Shown here: positions 1 to 5,896 of the stretch, one piece after another
How the letters are laid out: each line of letters begins with the position of its first letter
Numbering within the stretch: the first letter of the stretch is position 1
Assembly (NCBI GenBank): GCA_031264885.1
Contig: JAISDM010000213.1
Coordinates: 1 to 10,313, forward strand
DNA length: 10,313 nucleotides
Source: Peptococcaceae bacterium
GTDB lineage: Bacteria; Bacillota; Peptococcia; DRI-13; UBA5745
Direction: 5' to 3'
Notes under the pieces: model-generated
Seen by the model: only the letters and a program-made list of their open reading frames with translations
Database searches by the model: none
Told to the model about the DNA's origin: nothing
Translations under genes and position numbers: made by a program

Positions 1-40
1 TTTTCCGGACTCAAGAATTATTGTGAGGTGGGATAAGTGA
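1..40 (+). CDS. Possible 3' end of an upstream gene, cut by the window edge
   Basis: Reading from base 2, a frame stays open to a TGA at 38-40 and would encode FPDSRIIVRWDK. Its stop would overlap the GTG start of the next gene as GTGA, a common sign of translational coupling. Frame 1 is also open (FSGLKNYCEVG) to TAA at 34-36. With so few codons I cannot choose between these two, or rule out that neither is coding. No function can be given. Confidence 0.2.
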   Translation, partial: FPDSRIIVRWDK

Positions 41-501
41 TTACTGTGGGGATGGATTCGGATGGATTCGGCTTTGCGAATTTCAGAATGAAGCCTAAAT
101 ACAGCAACGTTTTGAAGGATGTTTTATTTAAGATAGATTGCGGCGCGTCTGATACTACTATTAGAAAAGATAGCTTGATTGATCTTGGTTGGAGTCACAG
201 GGATATTGCGTTAGGATCGAGTAAGCCTAAAGAGTTTTTATTGGCTGCTAACAACGCTGTTATAGGGAGATCATTTAAGTTTCCGCTATTTAATTTTTGT
301 GATACAGACTTTGTTAACGTGGATTTATTCTATTTGGAAGGAGAGAATGATTTTAAGAATTTACTAGGCATGAATATACTTATGTTTTTCTTAACGGTAA
401 TAGACCCGGATAATAGAGAAATAAGAATAGAACGTGGGAAGAAAGAAAATCCTTCTGGAGCAGGAGGAATAGGGAGTGTTACCGGGTTGCGGATGACATA
501 G
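37..501 (+). CDS. Retropepsin-like aspartic protease fold protein
   Basis: This 154-residue protein has the layout of small bacterial retropepsin-like (clan AA) domains. Residues 33-40 read IDCGASDT, matching the catalytic D-T/S-G-A motif with Cys where Thr or Ser is usual. A flap-like stretch (FLLAANNAVIG, about 67-77) follows, and LLGMNIL near residues 109-115 with a downstream viD..nreI strand matches the second half of the fold. Such proteins are thought to act as dimers; substrate and role here are unknown. There is no signal peptide or membrane segment. GTG at 37 is chosen because GAGGTGG lies at 25-31; the in-frame ATG at 52 has no clear site. The gene is visibly richer in A and T than the van genes, suggesting a separate origin. 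vanR begins 48 bases after its stop, so co-transcription is possible. The fold call is by motif only, and the altered catalytic triplet leaves activity uncertain. Confidence 0.7.
   Translation: MITVGMDSDGFGFANFRMKPKYSNVLKDVLFKIDCGASDTTIRKDSLIDLGWSHRDIALGSSKPKEFLLAANNAVIGRSFKFPLFNFCDTDFVNVDLFYLEGENDFKNLLGMNILMFFLTVIDPDNREIRIERGKKENPSGAGGIGSVTGLRMT
51..70 (+). repeat. 10-base perfect tandem duplication near a gene start
   Basis: GATGGATTCG occurs twice head to tail (51-60 and 61-70), just inside the retropepsin-like gene. Ten is not a multiple of three, so the copy number decides whether the GTG start at 37 is in frame with the rest of the gene. With one copy the frame from GTG would meet a TGA within about fifteen codons. 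Confidence 0.85.
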
Positions 502-518
502 GAAATAATTTAGAAAAA

Positions 519-528
519 CGTCTTACGC
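519..528 (-). promoter_or_regulatory. Candidate VanR box upstream of vanR
   Basis: On the - strand this reads GCGTAAGACG, close to the GCGTAAGAACG and GCGTAGGAACG elements found upstream of vanH. The Tn1546 VanR~P site, as I recall it, has a CGTANGAAA core. The site sits between the stop of the preceding gene and the vanR ribosome binding site (AAGGAG, 535-540), where an autoregulatory site could be. I see no convincing -35/-10 pair next to it; TTGCGG at 487-492 is a weak -35 candidate. Confidence 0.35.
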
Positions 529-549
529 TTTTGCAAGGAGTCGATGGTT

Positions 550-1245
550 ATGGGCGAGAAGATACTGATTGTGGATGACGAGCGGGAAATCGCCGATTTG
601 GTTGAATTGTACCTGCAAAACGAGAACTATACGATTTTTAAGTATTATACCGCCAGTGAGGCGCTGGAATGTATCGACCGGACCGAGCTGGACCTCGCGC
701 TGCTGGACATCATGCTCCCCGGCGCGAGCGGCCTCGCCATCTGCCAAAAGATACGCGGCCGGCACACCTACCCAATCATCATGCTCACCGCGAAAGACGC
801 GGAAGTGGACAAGATCACAGGCTTGACAGTGGGAGCGGACGACTATATCACCAAGCCCTTTCGCCCGCTGGAACTGGTCGCGCGTGTTAAGGCGCAGCTG
901 CGCCGGTATAAGAAATACAACGGCGTGACGGCGCGGAACGGGAATATGGTCGTCCACTCCGGTCTCGTCATGAATATCAACACACACGAGTGCTTCCTGA
1001 ACGAGAGGCCGTTGTCCCTTACACCCACCGAATTCGCGATCCTGCGCATCCTTTGCGAGAACAAGGGAGATGTGGTCAGCTCCGAGCAGCTGTTCCATCA
1101 GATATGGGGCGACGAATATTTCAGCAAGAGCAACAATACCATTACCGTACATATCCGGCATCTGCGCGAAAAATTAAGCGACGCCACAGATCATCCGAAG
1201 TATATAAAAACGGTATGGGGAGTTGGCTATAAAATTGAAGCGTAA
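550..1245 (+). CDS. vanR: VanR-type response regulator (OmpR family)
   Basis: This is a cytoplasmic transcription activator of 231 residues that receives phosphate from VanS and turns on the vancomycin-resistance operon. The receiver domain (about 1-120) has the acidic pair DD at 9-10, the phosphoryl-accepting Asp53 in LLDIMLPG, Thr80 and Lys102 (ITKPFRP). A winged-helix OmpR/PhoB DNA-binding domain follows (about 130-231), with LSLTPTEF, the conserved SKSNNTITVHIRHLREK recognition-helix segment and a final KTVWGVGYKIEA strand. It closely resembles VanR of the VanA/VanF/VanM group as I remember it and has the same length as Tn1546 VanR. An ATG at 544 is in frame, but AAGGAG at 535-540 is only 3 bases from it and 9 bases from ATG 550. 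Starting at 550 gives MGEKILIVDDE, which lines up with the family. vanS overlaps the last 23 bases. Its likely targets are the motifs at 519-528 and 5412-5446. Confidence 0.95.
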   Translation: MGEKILIVDDEREIADLVELYLQNENYTIFKYYTASEALECIDRTELDLALLDIMLPGASGLAICQKIRGRHTYPIIMLTAKDAEVDKITGLTVGADDYITKPFRPLELVARVKAQLRRYKKYNGVTARNGNMVVHSGLVMNINTHECFLNERPLSLTPTEFAILRILCENKGDVVSSEQLFHQIWGDEYFSKSNNTITVHIRHLREKLSDATDHPKYIKTVWGVGYKIEA

Positions 1246-2362
1246 AAGGTCAAACGCCGCCGAGTATGAAAAATTCAAACGGAAGATATTTCTGCAATCC
1301 GCCTGCATAATGGGACTCTCCATTTTGATTATAGGCGCGGCCTACCGATTCGTATGGCGCGGAAACGCGGGCGACTGGCTTGTCTCGTTTTTCCAGCGCG
1401 TCTTTCACATGAGACGCGGCCAGGCGCTGGATGTGTACCGTTATGTCTTCCGTCAAAACTTCGAAATCATCTTCATTGGCGCGACAGCGATTACGTTTAT
1501 CGTTCTGCTGCGTTTTGCCCTGGAACGGTTTACCCGGTATTTCGAGTCCATCAATCATGGAATCAACGCGCTGATTGAGGGCGACGGAAACAGCATCGCC
1601 CTGATGCCGGAAATGGAAGCGATCGAAAACAAACTCAATACCGTGCGCCTGACCCTGGAACAGCGCTCCCGCGACGCGCAGCTTGCCGAACAGCGAAAGA
1701 ACGACCTGGTTATGTATCTGGCCCACGATATTAAAACGCCCCTTACCTCCATCATCGGCTACCTGAGCCTGCTGGACGAAGCGCCGGACACGCCGGCGGA
1801 GCAAAAAGCCCAATACGGGCGGATCGCCTTGGACAAGGCATACCGTCTCGAACAGCTCATCGACGAGTTTTTTGAGATCACACGGTATAACCTCCAGACG
1901 GTTACACTCACGAAAAAAAACATCGACCTGTACTATATGCTGGCACAGGTGGCCGATGAGTTTTATCCTCAGCTTGCCGCAGGCGGAAAACAGGCAGTGA
2001 TTCACGCTCCCGAGGATTTGACCGTATCCGGCGATCCCGATAAGCTGGCGCGGGTATTCAACAACATCTTGAAAAACGCCGCCGCGTACAGCGACGGCGA
2101 CAGCGTCATTGACATCACAGCGGGCCTCTCCGGGGATGTGGCGTCCATCACCTTCCGGAACGCCGGCAGCATCCCCAAAGATAAACTCGCAGCCGTATTT
2201 GAAAAATTCTACAGACTGGACGGCGCCGATTTCTCTGACAAAAGCGGCGCCGGACTCGGCCTGGCAATCGCGAAAGAGATCATCGCTCAGCACGGCGGGC
2301 GGATTTACGCGGAAAGCGACGATCACAGCACAACATTTACAGTAGAGCTCCCGGCCGGGTAA
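1223..2362 (+). CDS. vanS: VanS-type membrane sensor histidine kinase
   Basis: This is a 379-residue membrane kinase, partner of VanR, that senses glycopeptide or its effect on the wall and controls VanR phosphorylation. Two membrane helices (about 22-44 and 81-100) enclose a short outer loop of about 36 residues (45-80). A HAMP-like linker and coiled coil follow (about 101-160). The DHp domain carries the phospho-acceptor His168 in MYLAHDIKTPL. The ATP-binding domain shows the N box (NNILKNAA, 280-287), an F box (FEKFYRL, 326-332) and the G2 box (SGAGLGLAIAK, 341-351). The kinase core is very like VanS of Tn1546, from memory, while the first 120 residues have drifted much more. The start is TTG at 1223 inside vanR, the same arrangement as in Tn1546; the first in-frame ATG would remove part of the first membrane helix. 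In Tn1546 vanHAX follows downstream on the same strand; here it lies on the opposite strand and converges. Confidence 0.94.
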   Translation: MAIKLKRKRSNAAEYEKFKRKIFLQSACIMGLSILIIGAAYRFVWRGNAGDWLVSFFQRVFHMRRGQALDVYRYVFRQNFEIIFIGATAITFIVLLRFALERFTRYFESINHGINALIEGDGNSIALMPEMEAIENKLNTVRLTLEQRSRDAQLAEQRKNDLVMYLAHDIKTPLTSIIGYLSLLDEAPDTPAEQKAQYGRIALDKAYRLEQLIDEFFEITRYNLQTVTLTKKNIDLYYMLAQVADEFYPQLAAGGKQAVIHAPEDLTVSGDPDKLARVFNNILKNAAAYSDGDSVIDITAGLSGDVASITFRNAGSIPKDKLAAVFEKFYRLDGADFSDKSGAGLGLAIAKEIIAQHGGRIYAESDDHSTTFTVELPAG

Positions 2363-2742
2363 AAGAATTCCACCTGTGCCGACGATTCGCTTTAAAAATT
2401 TGCGTTTACGCAAAGACGGGCGGCAGGATGCCGCCCCTACGGCCTGTGAATGATGTATCCGTAGGGGCGGCATTCTGCCGCCCGTCCCCGTCCGAAACCA
2501 TCATATCTTGTCATTCCGGCGCCATATTTTTGTCATTCCGGGCTTGTCCCGGAATCCAGGTTCCCTGGTTTATCATTTTTGGATTCCGGCATAAAGCCGG
2601 AGTCGATCCCGACCGCGCCCGGTGGGCGATGAAGGGAGGGTGAGACTGGGCAGGCACGTGGTGAAATCAAGCGTCGCAAGACGCGCAGATTGAGCCCGTG
2701 TCCTAACCCGGAATGACGGGGGATAGACAGGCCCGCAGACCG
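2363..2742. other. Convergent spacer between vanS and vanX, made mostly of repeats
   Basis: This 380-base stretch separates the 3' ends of vanS and vanX. It holds a short hairpin (TTTGCG/CGCAAA, 2399-2413), then a hairpin-rich dispersed repeat (2415-2586), then about 130 bases without recognised content. It ends near 2709 with CCGGAATGAC, the inverse of the GTCATTCCGG seen at 2510 and close to 2532. No U-tract-bearing terminator is obvious for either operon, so the strong hairpins may serve that role. The short open frame 2428-2643 lies in repeat DNA and is not called. Confidence 0.8.
2415..2586 (+). repeat. Dispersed hairpin-rich repeat, copy 1
   Basis: The first part is a large inverted repeat: arms 2415-2442 and 2459-2486 are 28 bases each with a single mismatch, around a 16-base spacer. 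Each arm also contains a small palindrome (GGGCGGCA/TGCCGCCC in the left arm). The second part carries GTCATTCCGG twice and a small perfect hairpin at 2535-2555 (ATTCCGGG/CCCGGAAT). Copy 2 at 5544-5717 matches along the whole length in the same orientation; similarity stops after GGATTC in both. It looks like a MITE- or REP-like intergenic element without coding capacity. It lies just beyond the 3' end of vanX. Confidence 0.88.
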
Positions 2743-3351
2743 CTACGCGACGGCGAAATCAAAATAACGGTCGGGGTACGGCTCGTTTCTTAATACATAA
2801 TGCCACCACTCGAAGCCATACGGTTCAAATCCGCTGCTTTCCATAATAAAGCGCAAGCGCCCGCGGTTTTGCGCCTCTATGCCCGTAATCCCTTTTGCCG
2901 CGTGATGCGAGCGCTCATCCATAAAATCGAAACCGCCCCCCATAGGAACCAGCATCCCCGTATCCGACCGGTACAGCGTAAGATCGACCGCGCTTCCGCG
3001 GCTGTGACTCGATTGCGGCGCCACATATCCCTTCGCGACCATCTCGGCTCGCTGGATGTTCGGATAGTATCTCTCTTTTGTGAGATTGTCCTCCGGCTGA
3101 CCGGCCCAGCGCAGGAAGCAGTCTACCGCGCGTTTGGGCCGGTACCCGTCCCACAACAGCAAGCCGTACCCGAGGGCCGCCGCCTGCTTCCGCGCCTCCA
3201 GCAGCGCGCGGGCCGCGGCGTATGTACATACGATGCGGTTGACCTCATATCCGTCTACCGGCTTCCCCGTAAAATTGTCCCATGTGGCATATTTGGCGTC
3301 CCAGCGCACCCCGCGCAGCATTTCATCCAAAAAAACAAATCCTTTTTCCAT
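2743..3351 (-). CDS. vanX: VanX-type D-Ala-D-Ala dipeptidase
   Basis: This cytoplasmic zinc dipeptidase (peptidase M15D family) hydrolyses D-Ala-D-Ala made by the host Ddl, so that only D-Ala-D-Lac reaches the wall precursor; it does not cleave the depsipeptide. The protein has 202 residues, the same as Tn1546 VanX. All key residues are at the family positions: zinc ligands His116 and Asp123 (SSHSRGSAVDLT), His184, catalytic Glu181 (EWWHYV) and Arg71 (WDGYRPKR). The N-terminal block GVRWDAKYATWDNFTGKPV is also typical. There is no signal peptide, as expected. ATG at 3351 follows the vanA stop by 2 bases, and its GGAGG site (3362-3366) lies within the end of vanA, so translation is probably coupled. 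It is the last gene of the vanHAX operon; neither vanY nor vanZ follows. Confidence 0.97.
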   Translation of the reverse strand: MEKGFVFLDEMLRGVRWDAKYATWDNFTGKPVDGYEVNRIVCTYAAARALLEARKQAAALGYGLLLWDGYRPKRAVDCFLRWAGQPEDNLTKERYYPNIQRAEMVAKGYVAPQSSHSRGSAVDLTLYRSDTGMLVPMGGGFDFMDERSHHAAKGITGIEAQNRGRLRFIMESSGFEPYGFEWWHYVLRNEPYPDRYFDFAVA

Positions 3352-3353
3352 GC

Positions 3354-4406
3354 TTATCCCCCCTCCAACGCCAACACGATCAAGCGGTCAATCAGTTCGG
3401 GAAGCGTGACGCCCGCGGCGGCCATCATACGGGGATAACGGCTGTACGGCGTGAAACCGGGCAGGGTATTGACCTCGTTAAGCACAATGAGGCCGTCGTC
3501 CCGCAGAAACATATCCACACGGGAAAGCCCCCGACAGCCCAGCGCCTGATATATCCTCCGCGCCGTTTCCCCGATCCGCCTCCGCTCCTCCGCCGGCAGA
3601 TCCGCGGGAGTGGTGACGACCGCGTTTTCGGAGCCTTTCTCCGGTTCGGCTTCCTGGTGAATGCGGAAGATTCCGTGCCGCAGCCTGATTTGGTCCACCT
3701 CGCCGACAATCAATCCGGAACGGTGTCCCAGGTGTCCCAGGTTTCCCAATACGGCGCAGCCGACCTCACAGCCTGAAACCGCCTGTTCGATCAAAACCTT
3801 ACCGTCATATCGCCTCGCCGATTCAATCGCGGCGTCCAACGCGTCCGCGCCGTCCACTTTCGTCACGCCAAAGGACGATCCGGAACGCGCCGGTTTGACA
3901 AAAACAGGATAGTCAAACGCGTCCGCCGCCGGTCTGCCGTCTCCATAGACGACCCGGAACGCAGGCGTGGCTATGCCCGCGTTACCCGCGACGGTATATG
4001 CCAGCGATTTGTCCATACAAATCGCGGAGCTTTGAATGTCACAGCCCACATAAGGGATCCCCGACAACTCAAGCAGCCCTTGTACCGCGCCGTCTTCGCC
4101 CCACTTCCCGTGCAAAACCGGGAACACCGCGTCCACATGGTGGATTTCATACCCGTGCTTCTTTAAGACAAGCAGCCCGTGTATTTTTTTATCCGGCAAA
4201 AGCACGGCGGAACAGGAATCGCCGTTTTCCCACTCCGCGCGCGGTTTCGCGCATATCCTCCAGGCGCCGGATCTCGTGATCCCGATATAGATCGGCTCGT
4301 ATTTTTCGCCGTCGATAGCAGCGGCGATCTCTATCGCGGATTTTACCGATACGTCATGCTCCTCCGAGCAGCCGCCAAACAGGACCGCGACTTTTATTCT
4401 GTCCAC
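3354..4406 (-). CDS. vanA: VanA-group D-alanine:D-lactate ligase
   Basis: This ATP-grasp ligase joins D-Ala to D-Lac to give the depsipeptide that replaces D-Ala-D-Ala in wall precursors. Family marks along the 350 residues are LFGGCSEEHDVSVKSA (9-24), HGKWGEDG (99-106), the ATP-site VKPARSGSSFGV (170-181), the omega-loop with EVDQI and FRIHQE, and RVDMFL/LNEVNTLPGFT (296-319). His250 corresponds to VanA His244, the residue tied to D-lactate preference. The protein is longer than VanA (343): six extra residues, LGHLGH, follow AVLGN at about 223-228 and come from a 9-base DNA tandem repeat. The start is GTG at 4406, with GAAAGGGG (4415-4422) 8 bases before it. The gene begins inside vanH, overlapping by 53 bases, and ends 2 bases before vanX. 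By eye it is nearer to VanA, VanF and VanM than to VanB or VanD; the exact subtype needs an alignment. Confidence 0.95.
   Translation of the reverse strand: MDRIKVAVLFGGCSEEHDVSVKSAIEIAAAIDGEKYEPIYIGITRSGAWRICAKPRAEWENGDSCSAVLLPDKKIHGLLVLKKHGYEIHHVDAVFPVLHGKWGEDGAVQGLLELSGIPYVGCDIQSSAICMDKSLAYTVAGNAGIATPAFRVVYGDGRPAADAFDYPVFVKPARSGSSFGVTKVDGADALDAAIESARRYDGKVLIEQAVSGCEVGCAVLGNLGHLGHRSGLIVGEVDQIRLRHGIFRIHQEAEPEKGSENAVVTTPADLPAEERRRIGETARRIYQALGCRGLSRVDMFLRDDGLIVLNEVNTLPGFTPYSRYPRMMAAAGVTLPELIDRLIVLALEGG
3722..3748 (-). repeat. Three tandem 9-base units inside vanA
   Basis: On the + strand GGTGTCCCA occurs at 3722-3730 and 3731-3739, followed by GGTTTCCCA at 3740-3748. On the coding strand these give LGN-LGH-LGH in frame. 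The unit length keeps the reading frame, so copies can be gained or lost without breaking the ligase. VanA of Tn1546 has no such block after AVLGN. Confidence 0.95.
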
Positions 4407-5358
4407 GCGTCAGACCCCTTTCGAAATGGATACAGTTCCTGATGGTTTTTTCAACGGTGGCGCGCAGCGCCTGTTCGGTATAGTAAGCCGTATGCGGCGT
4501 AATGATGACATTGGACATCCTTTGCAGCTTCGGCAAAAACGGATGATCCATGATTCTTTGTCCGCAGTCCGCGTAGAAAAAACCCTCCTCCCCCTCCAAC
4601 ACGTCCAGCGCGGCGCCGCCCAGCGTCCCGTCTTCCAGCGCGTCAACCAGCGCGCCGGTATCTATGAGGGCGCCGCGCCCCGTATTGATCATAAACGCGC
4701 CCCGCTTCATCCGCTTTATCTCCCCGCGGCCGACGATATGGCGCGTATCCGCGTCGAGGGGCACATGGAGCGTAACGATATCGCTGTTGCGCAGCAACTC
4801 GTCCAATGTCGCGTAATTTGCCGGATCGCGGTCACAAACCAGCACACGGCATCCAAATCCCCGAAGCCGCTCCGCCACGGCTTTGCCTATACGACCGGCC
4901 CCCAGCACACCGACGGTCATATCGCTCAGCACCTTGCCGCGGACGCCGGCCGGCCTGAAATCGTACTGCTCCACAGAGCGCGCGGCGGATTTCGCGCCGC
5001 GTATGACCATAAGCATCAGCATCAGGGTATAATCCGCGACACTGTCCGGCGGATACGCCGCGGCGCCGACCGCGAGACCCATCCTCTCAGCGGCGGCCGT
5101 ATCGATATGATCGCAGCCGACGCTTCGGGTCGAGATGTATTTCACCCCGGCTTTCTTCAGGGCAAGCAGAATGGATTCAGAGACCGCGGATTTGTGCCCC
5201 ACACTGACACATGAATTGCTGGGCATCGAAACGGCGCCGGCCTCCGACACCGCGGCGCCCGTGATCGCGGGTATCACACCAAAGCGCGGCGCCAGCGCGC
5301 GGAACATCTCCGCCTCATCCTGTTCGCATCCATAAACAGTGATACCGATGGCTTTCAT
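4354..5358 (-). CDS. vanH: VanH-type D-lactate dehydrogenase
   Basis: This cytoplasmic D-2-hydroxyacid dehydrogenase reduces pyruvate to D-lactate, the substrate that VanA needs. The 334 residues begin MKAIGITVYGCEQDEAE, very like VanH. The Rossmann motif GAGRIG is at 153-158, and the catalytic residues are Arg228 (INTGRGALI), Glu257 (DVLEGEEGFF) and His289 (ITPHTAYYTEQALR). The SVGHKS and STRSVGCDHIDT blocks are typical. The C-terminus runs about a dozen residues past where VanH of Tn1546 ends (322 residues), so the gene overlaps vanA by 53 bases. ATG at 5358 is the only sensible start. A purine-rich site (GAGGAGAGG on the - strand, 5372-5380) lies 13 bases ahead, rather far. It is the first gene of the operon. 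Upstream lie the palindrome at 5404-5456 and VanR-box-like motifs, so induction by VanR~P is expected. Confidence 0.95.
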   Translation of the reverse strand: MKAIGITVYGCEQDEAEMFRALAPRFGVIPAITGAAVSEAGAVSMPSNSCVSVGHKSAVSESILLALKKAGVKYISTRSVGCDHIDTAAAERMGLAVGAAAYPPDSVADYTLMLMLMVIRGAKSAARSVEQYDFRPAGVRGKVLSDMTVGVLGAGRIGKAVAERLRGFGCRVLVCDRDPANYATLDELLRNSDIVTLHVPLDADTRHIVGRGEIKRMKRGAFMINTGRGALIDTGALVDALEDGTLGGAALDVLEGEEGFFYADCGQRIMDHPFLPKLQRMSNVIITPHTAYYTEQALRATVEKTIRNCIHFERGLTRGQNKSRGPVWRLLGGA

Positions 5359-5543
5359 GAATGGTTCGCTTCCTCTCCTCAGGATTCGTTATCTTGGCAT
5401 AACGAAAAAACCCGTTCCTACGCATTAAGTCTACCGCGTAAGAACGGGCCGTTTTTTAATATTAGATTGAGAAATTCCTAAGAAAAAGCGTTTATTTTTT
5501 TAAGACCGGAGGATGAAACGACAAACACAGCGATCAAAACAAG
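5359..5543 (-). promoter_or_regulatory. vanH upstream region (candidate P_H)
   Basis: This region must hold the promoter of vanHAX. Two layouts are possible. (1) The VanR-box-like motif at 5412-5423 occupies the -35 zone and GATAAC (- strand 5393-5388) is the -10, with a 17-base gap. The start point would then fall almost in the ribosome binding site. (2) TAATAT (- strand 5464-5459) is the -10, with a poor -35 upstream and a CTTAGGAA motif near 5475-5482. The palindrome at 5404-5456 would then sit in the leader. Neither has a good -35, as expected for an activated promoter. Confidence 0.4.
5404..5456. terminator. Bidirectional terminator-like palindrome with VanR-box-like arms
   Basis: Arms 5411-5423 and 5436-5448 are 13 bases long and complementary except at one position, which is a G-U pair in - strand RNA. 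The outer flanks are an A tract (5405-5410) and a T tract (5451-5456), so a hairpin plus U run forms in either direction. The same arms contain CGTAGGAA (- strand 5422-5415) and CGTAAGAA (+ strand 5437-5444), matching the remembered VanR core CGTANGAA in inverted orientation. No gene ends here on either strand, so an ordinary end-of-operon terminator is not needed. Operator, attenuator and insulator are all open. Confidence 0.6.
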
Positions 5544-5717
5544 GACGGGCGGCAAGATGCCGCCCCTACGGACGCATCGTTCACGGTATCGTAGGGGCGG
5601 CATTCTGCCGCTCCAGACTGTCCGAAAACTATCATACCTTGTCATTCCGGCGCCATATGTTTGTCATTCTGGGCTTGTCCCAGAATCCAGGTTCCTTTGT
5701 CTATCATTTTTGGATTC
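5544..5717 (+). repeat. Dispersed hairpin-rich repeat, copy 2
   Basis: This copy matches 2415-2586 throughout and in the same orientation. Its inverted arms are 5550-5570 and 5590-5610, with two mismatches. The small hairpin at 5666-5686 (ATTCTGGG/CCCAGAAT) differs from copy 1 by two changes that keep the base pair. With copy 1 it brackets the vanHAX operon. The open frame 5513-5923 crosses this repeat and is not considered a gene. Confidence 0.88.
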
Positions 5718-5842
5718 GAACCACAACCCCCATTGAACAAGGACTGGGCGCTTTATGTCCCGAAGGATTTGTACTCTGCGTCCAAAACATGCTTGCCGTC
5801 GATCTTCGTTTGGCGATTATACATCCATTCATATCAGTTTTA

Positions 5843-5871
5843 TTGACTGACTCGTCGTTCTGTTTTATACT
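5843..5871 (+). promoter_or_regulatory. Sigma-A-type promoter for the AlbA_2/HATPase gene
   Basis: TTGACT (5843-5848) and TATACT (5866-5871) are separated by exactly 17 bases, and each hexamer matches the consensus at five of six positions. The start point would be near 5878, about 88 bases before the ATG of the next gene. The preceding bases 5718-5842 show nothing recognisable. Confidence 0.75.
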
Positions 5872-5896
5872 AATAAACAAAGAAACAAGGGAATGT

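Noticed and set aside
523..1161. 212-codon open frame on the - strand across vanR
   Set aside because: It is antisense to vanR, has no recognisable domains and no convincing ribosome binding site.
1250..2473. 407-codon open frame on the - strand across vanS
   Set aside because: It is the antisense of an intact, clearly recognised kinase gene; the protein has no family pattern and its start lies in repeat DNA.
2428..2643. 71-codon open frame in the vanS-vanX spacer
   Set aside because: It is made of the dispersed repeat; the same repeat gives similar peptides elsewhere in the window.
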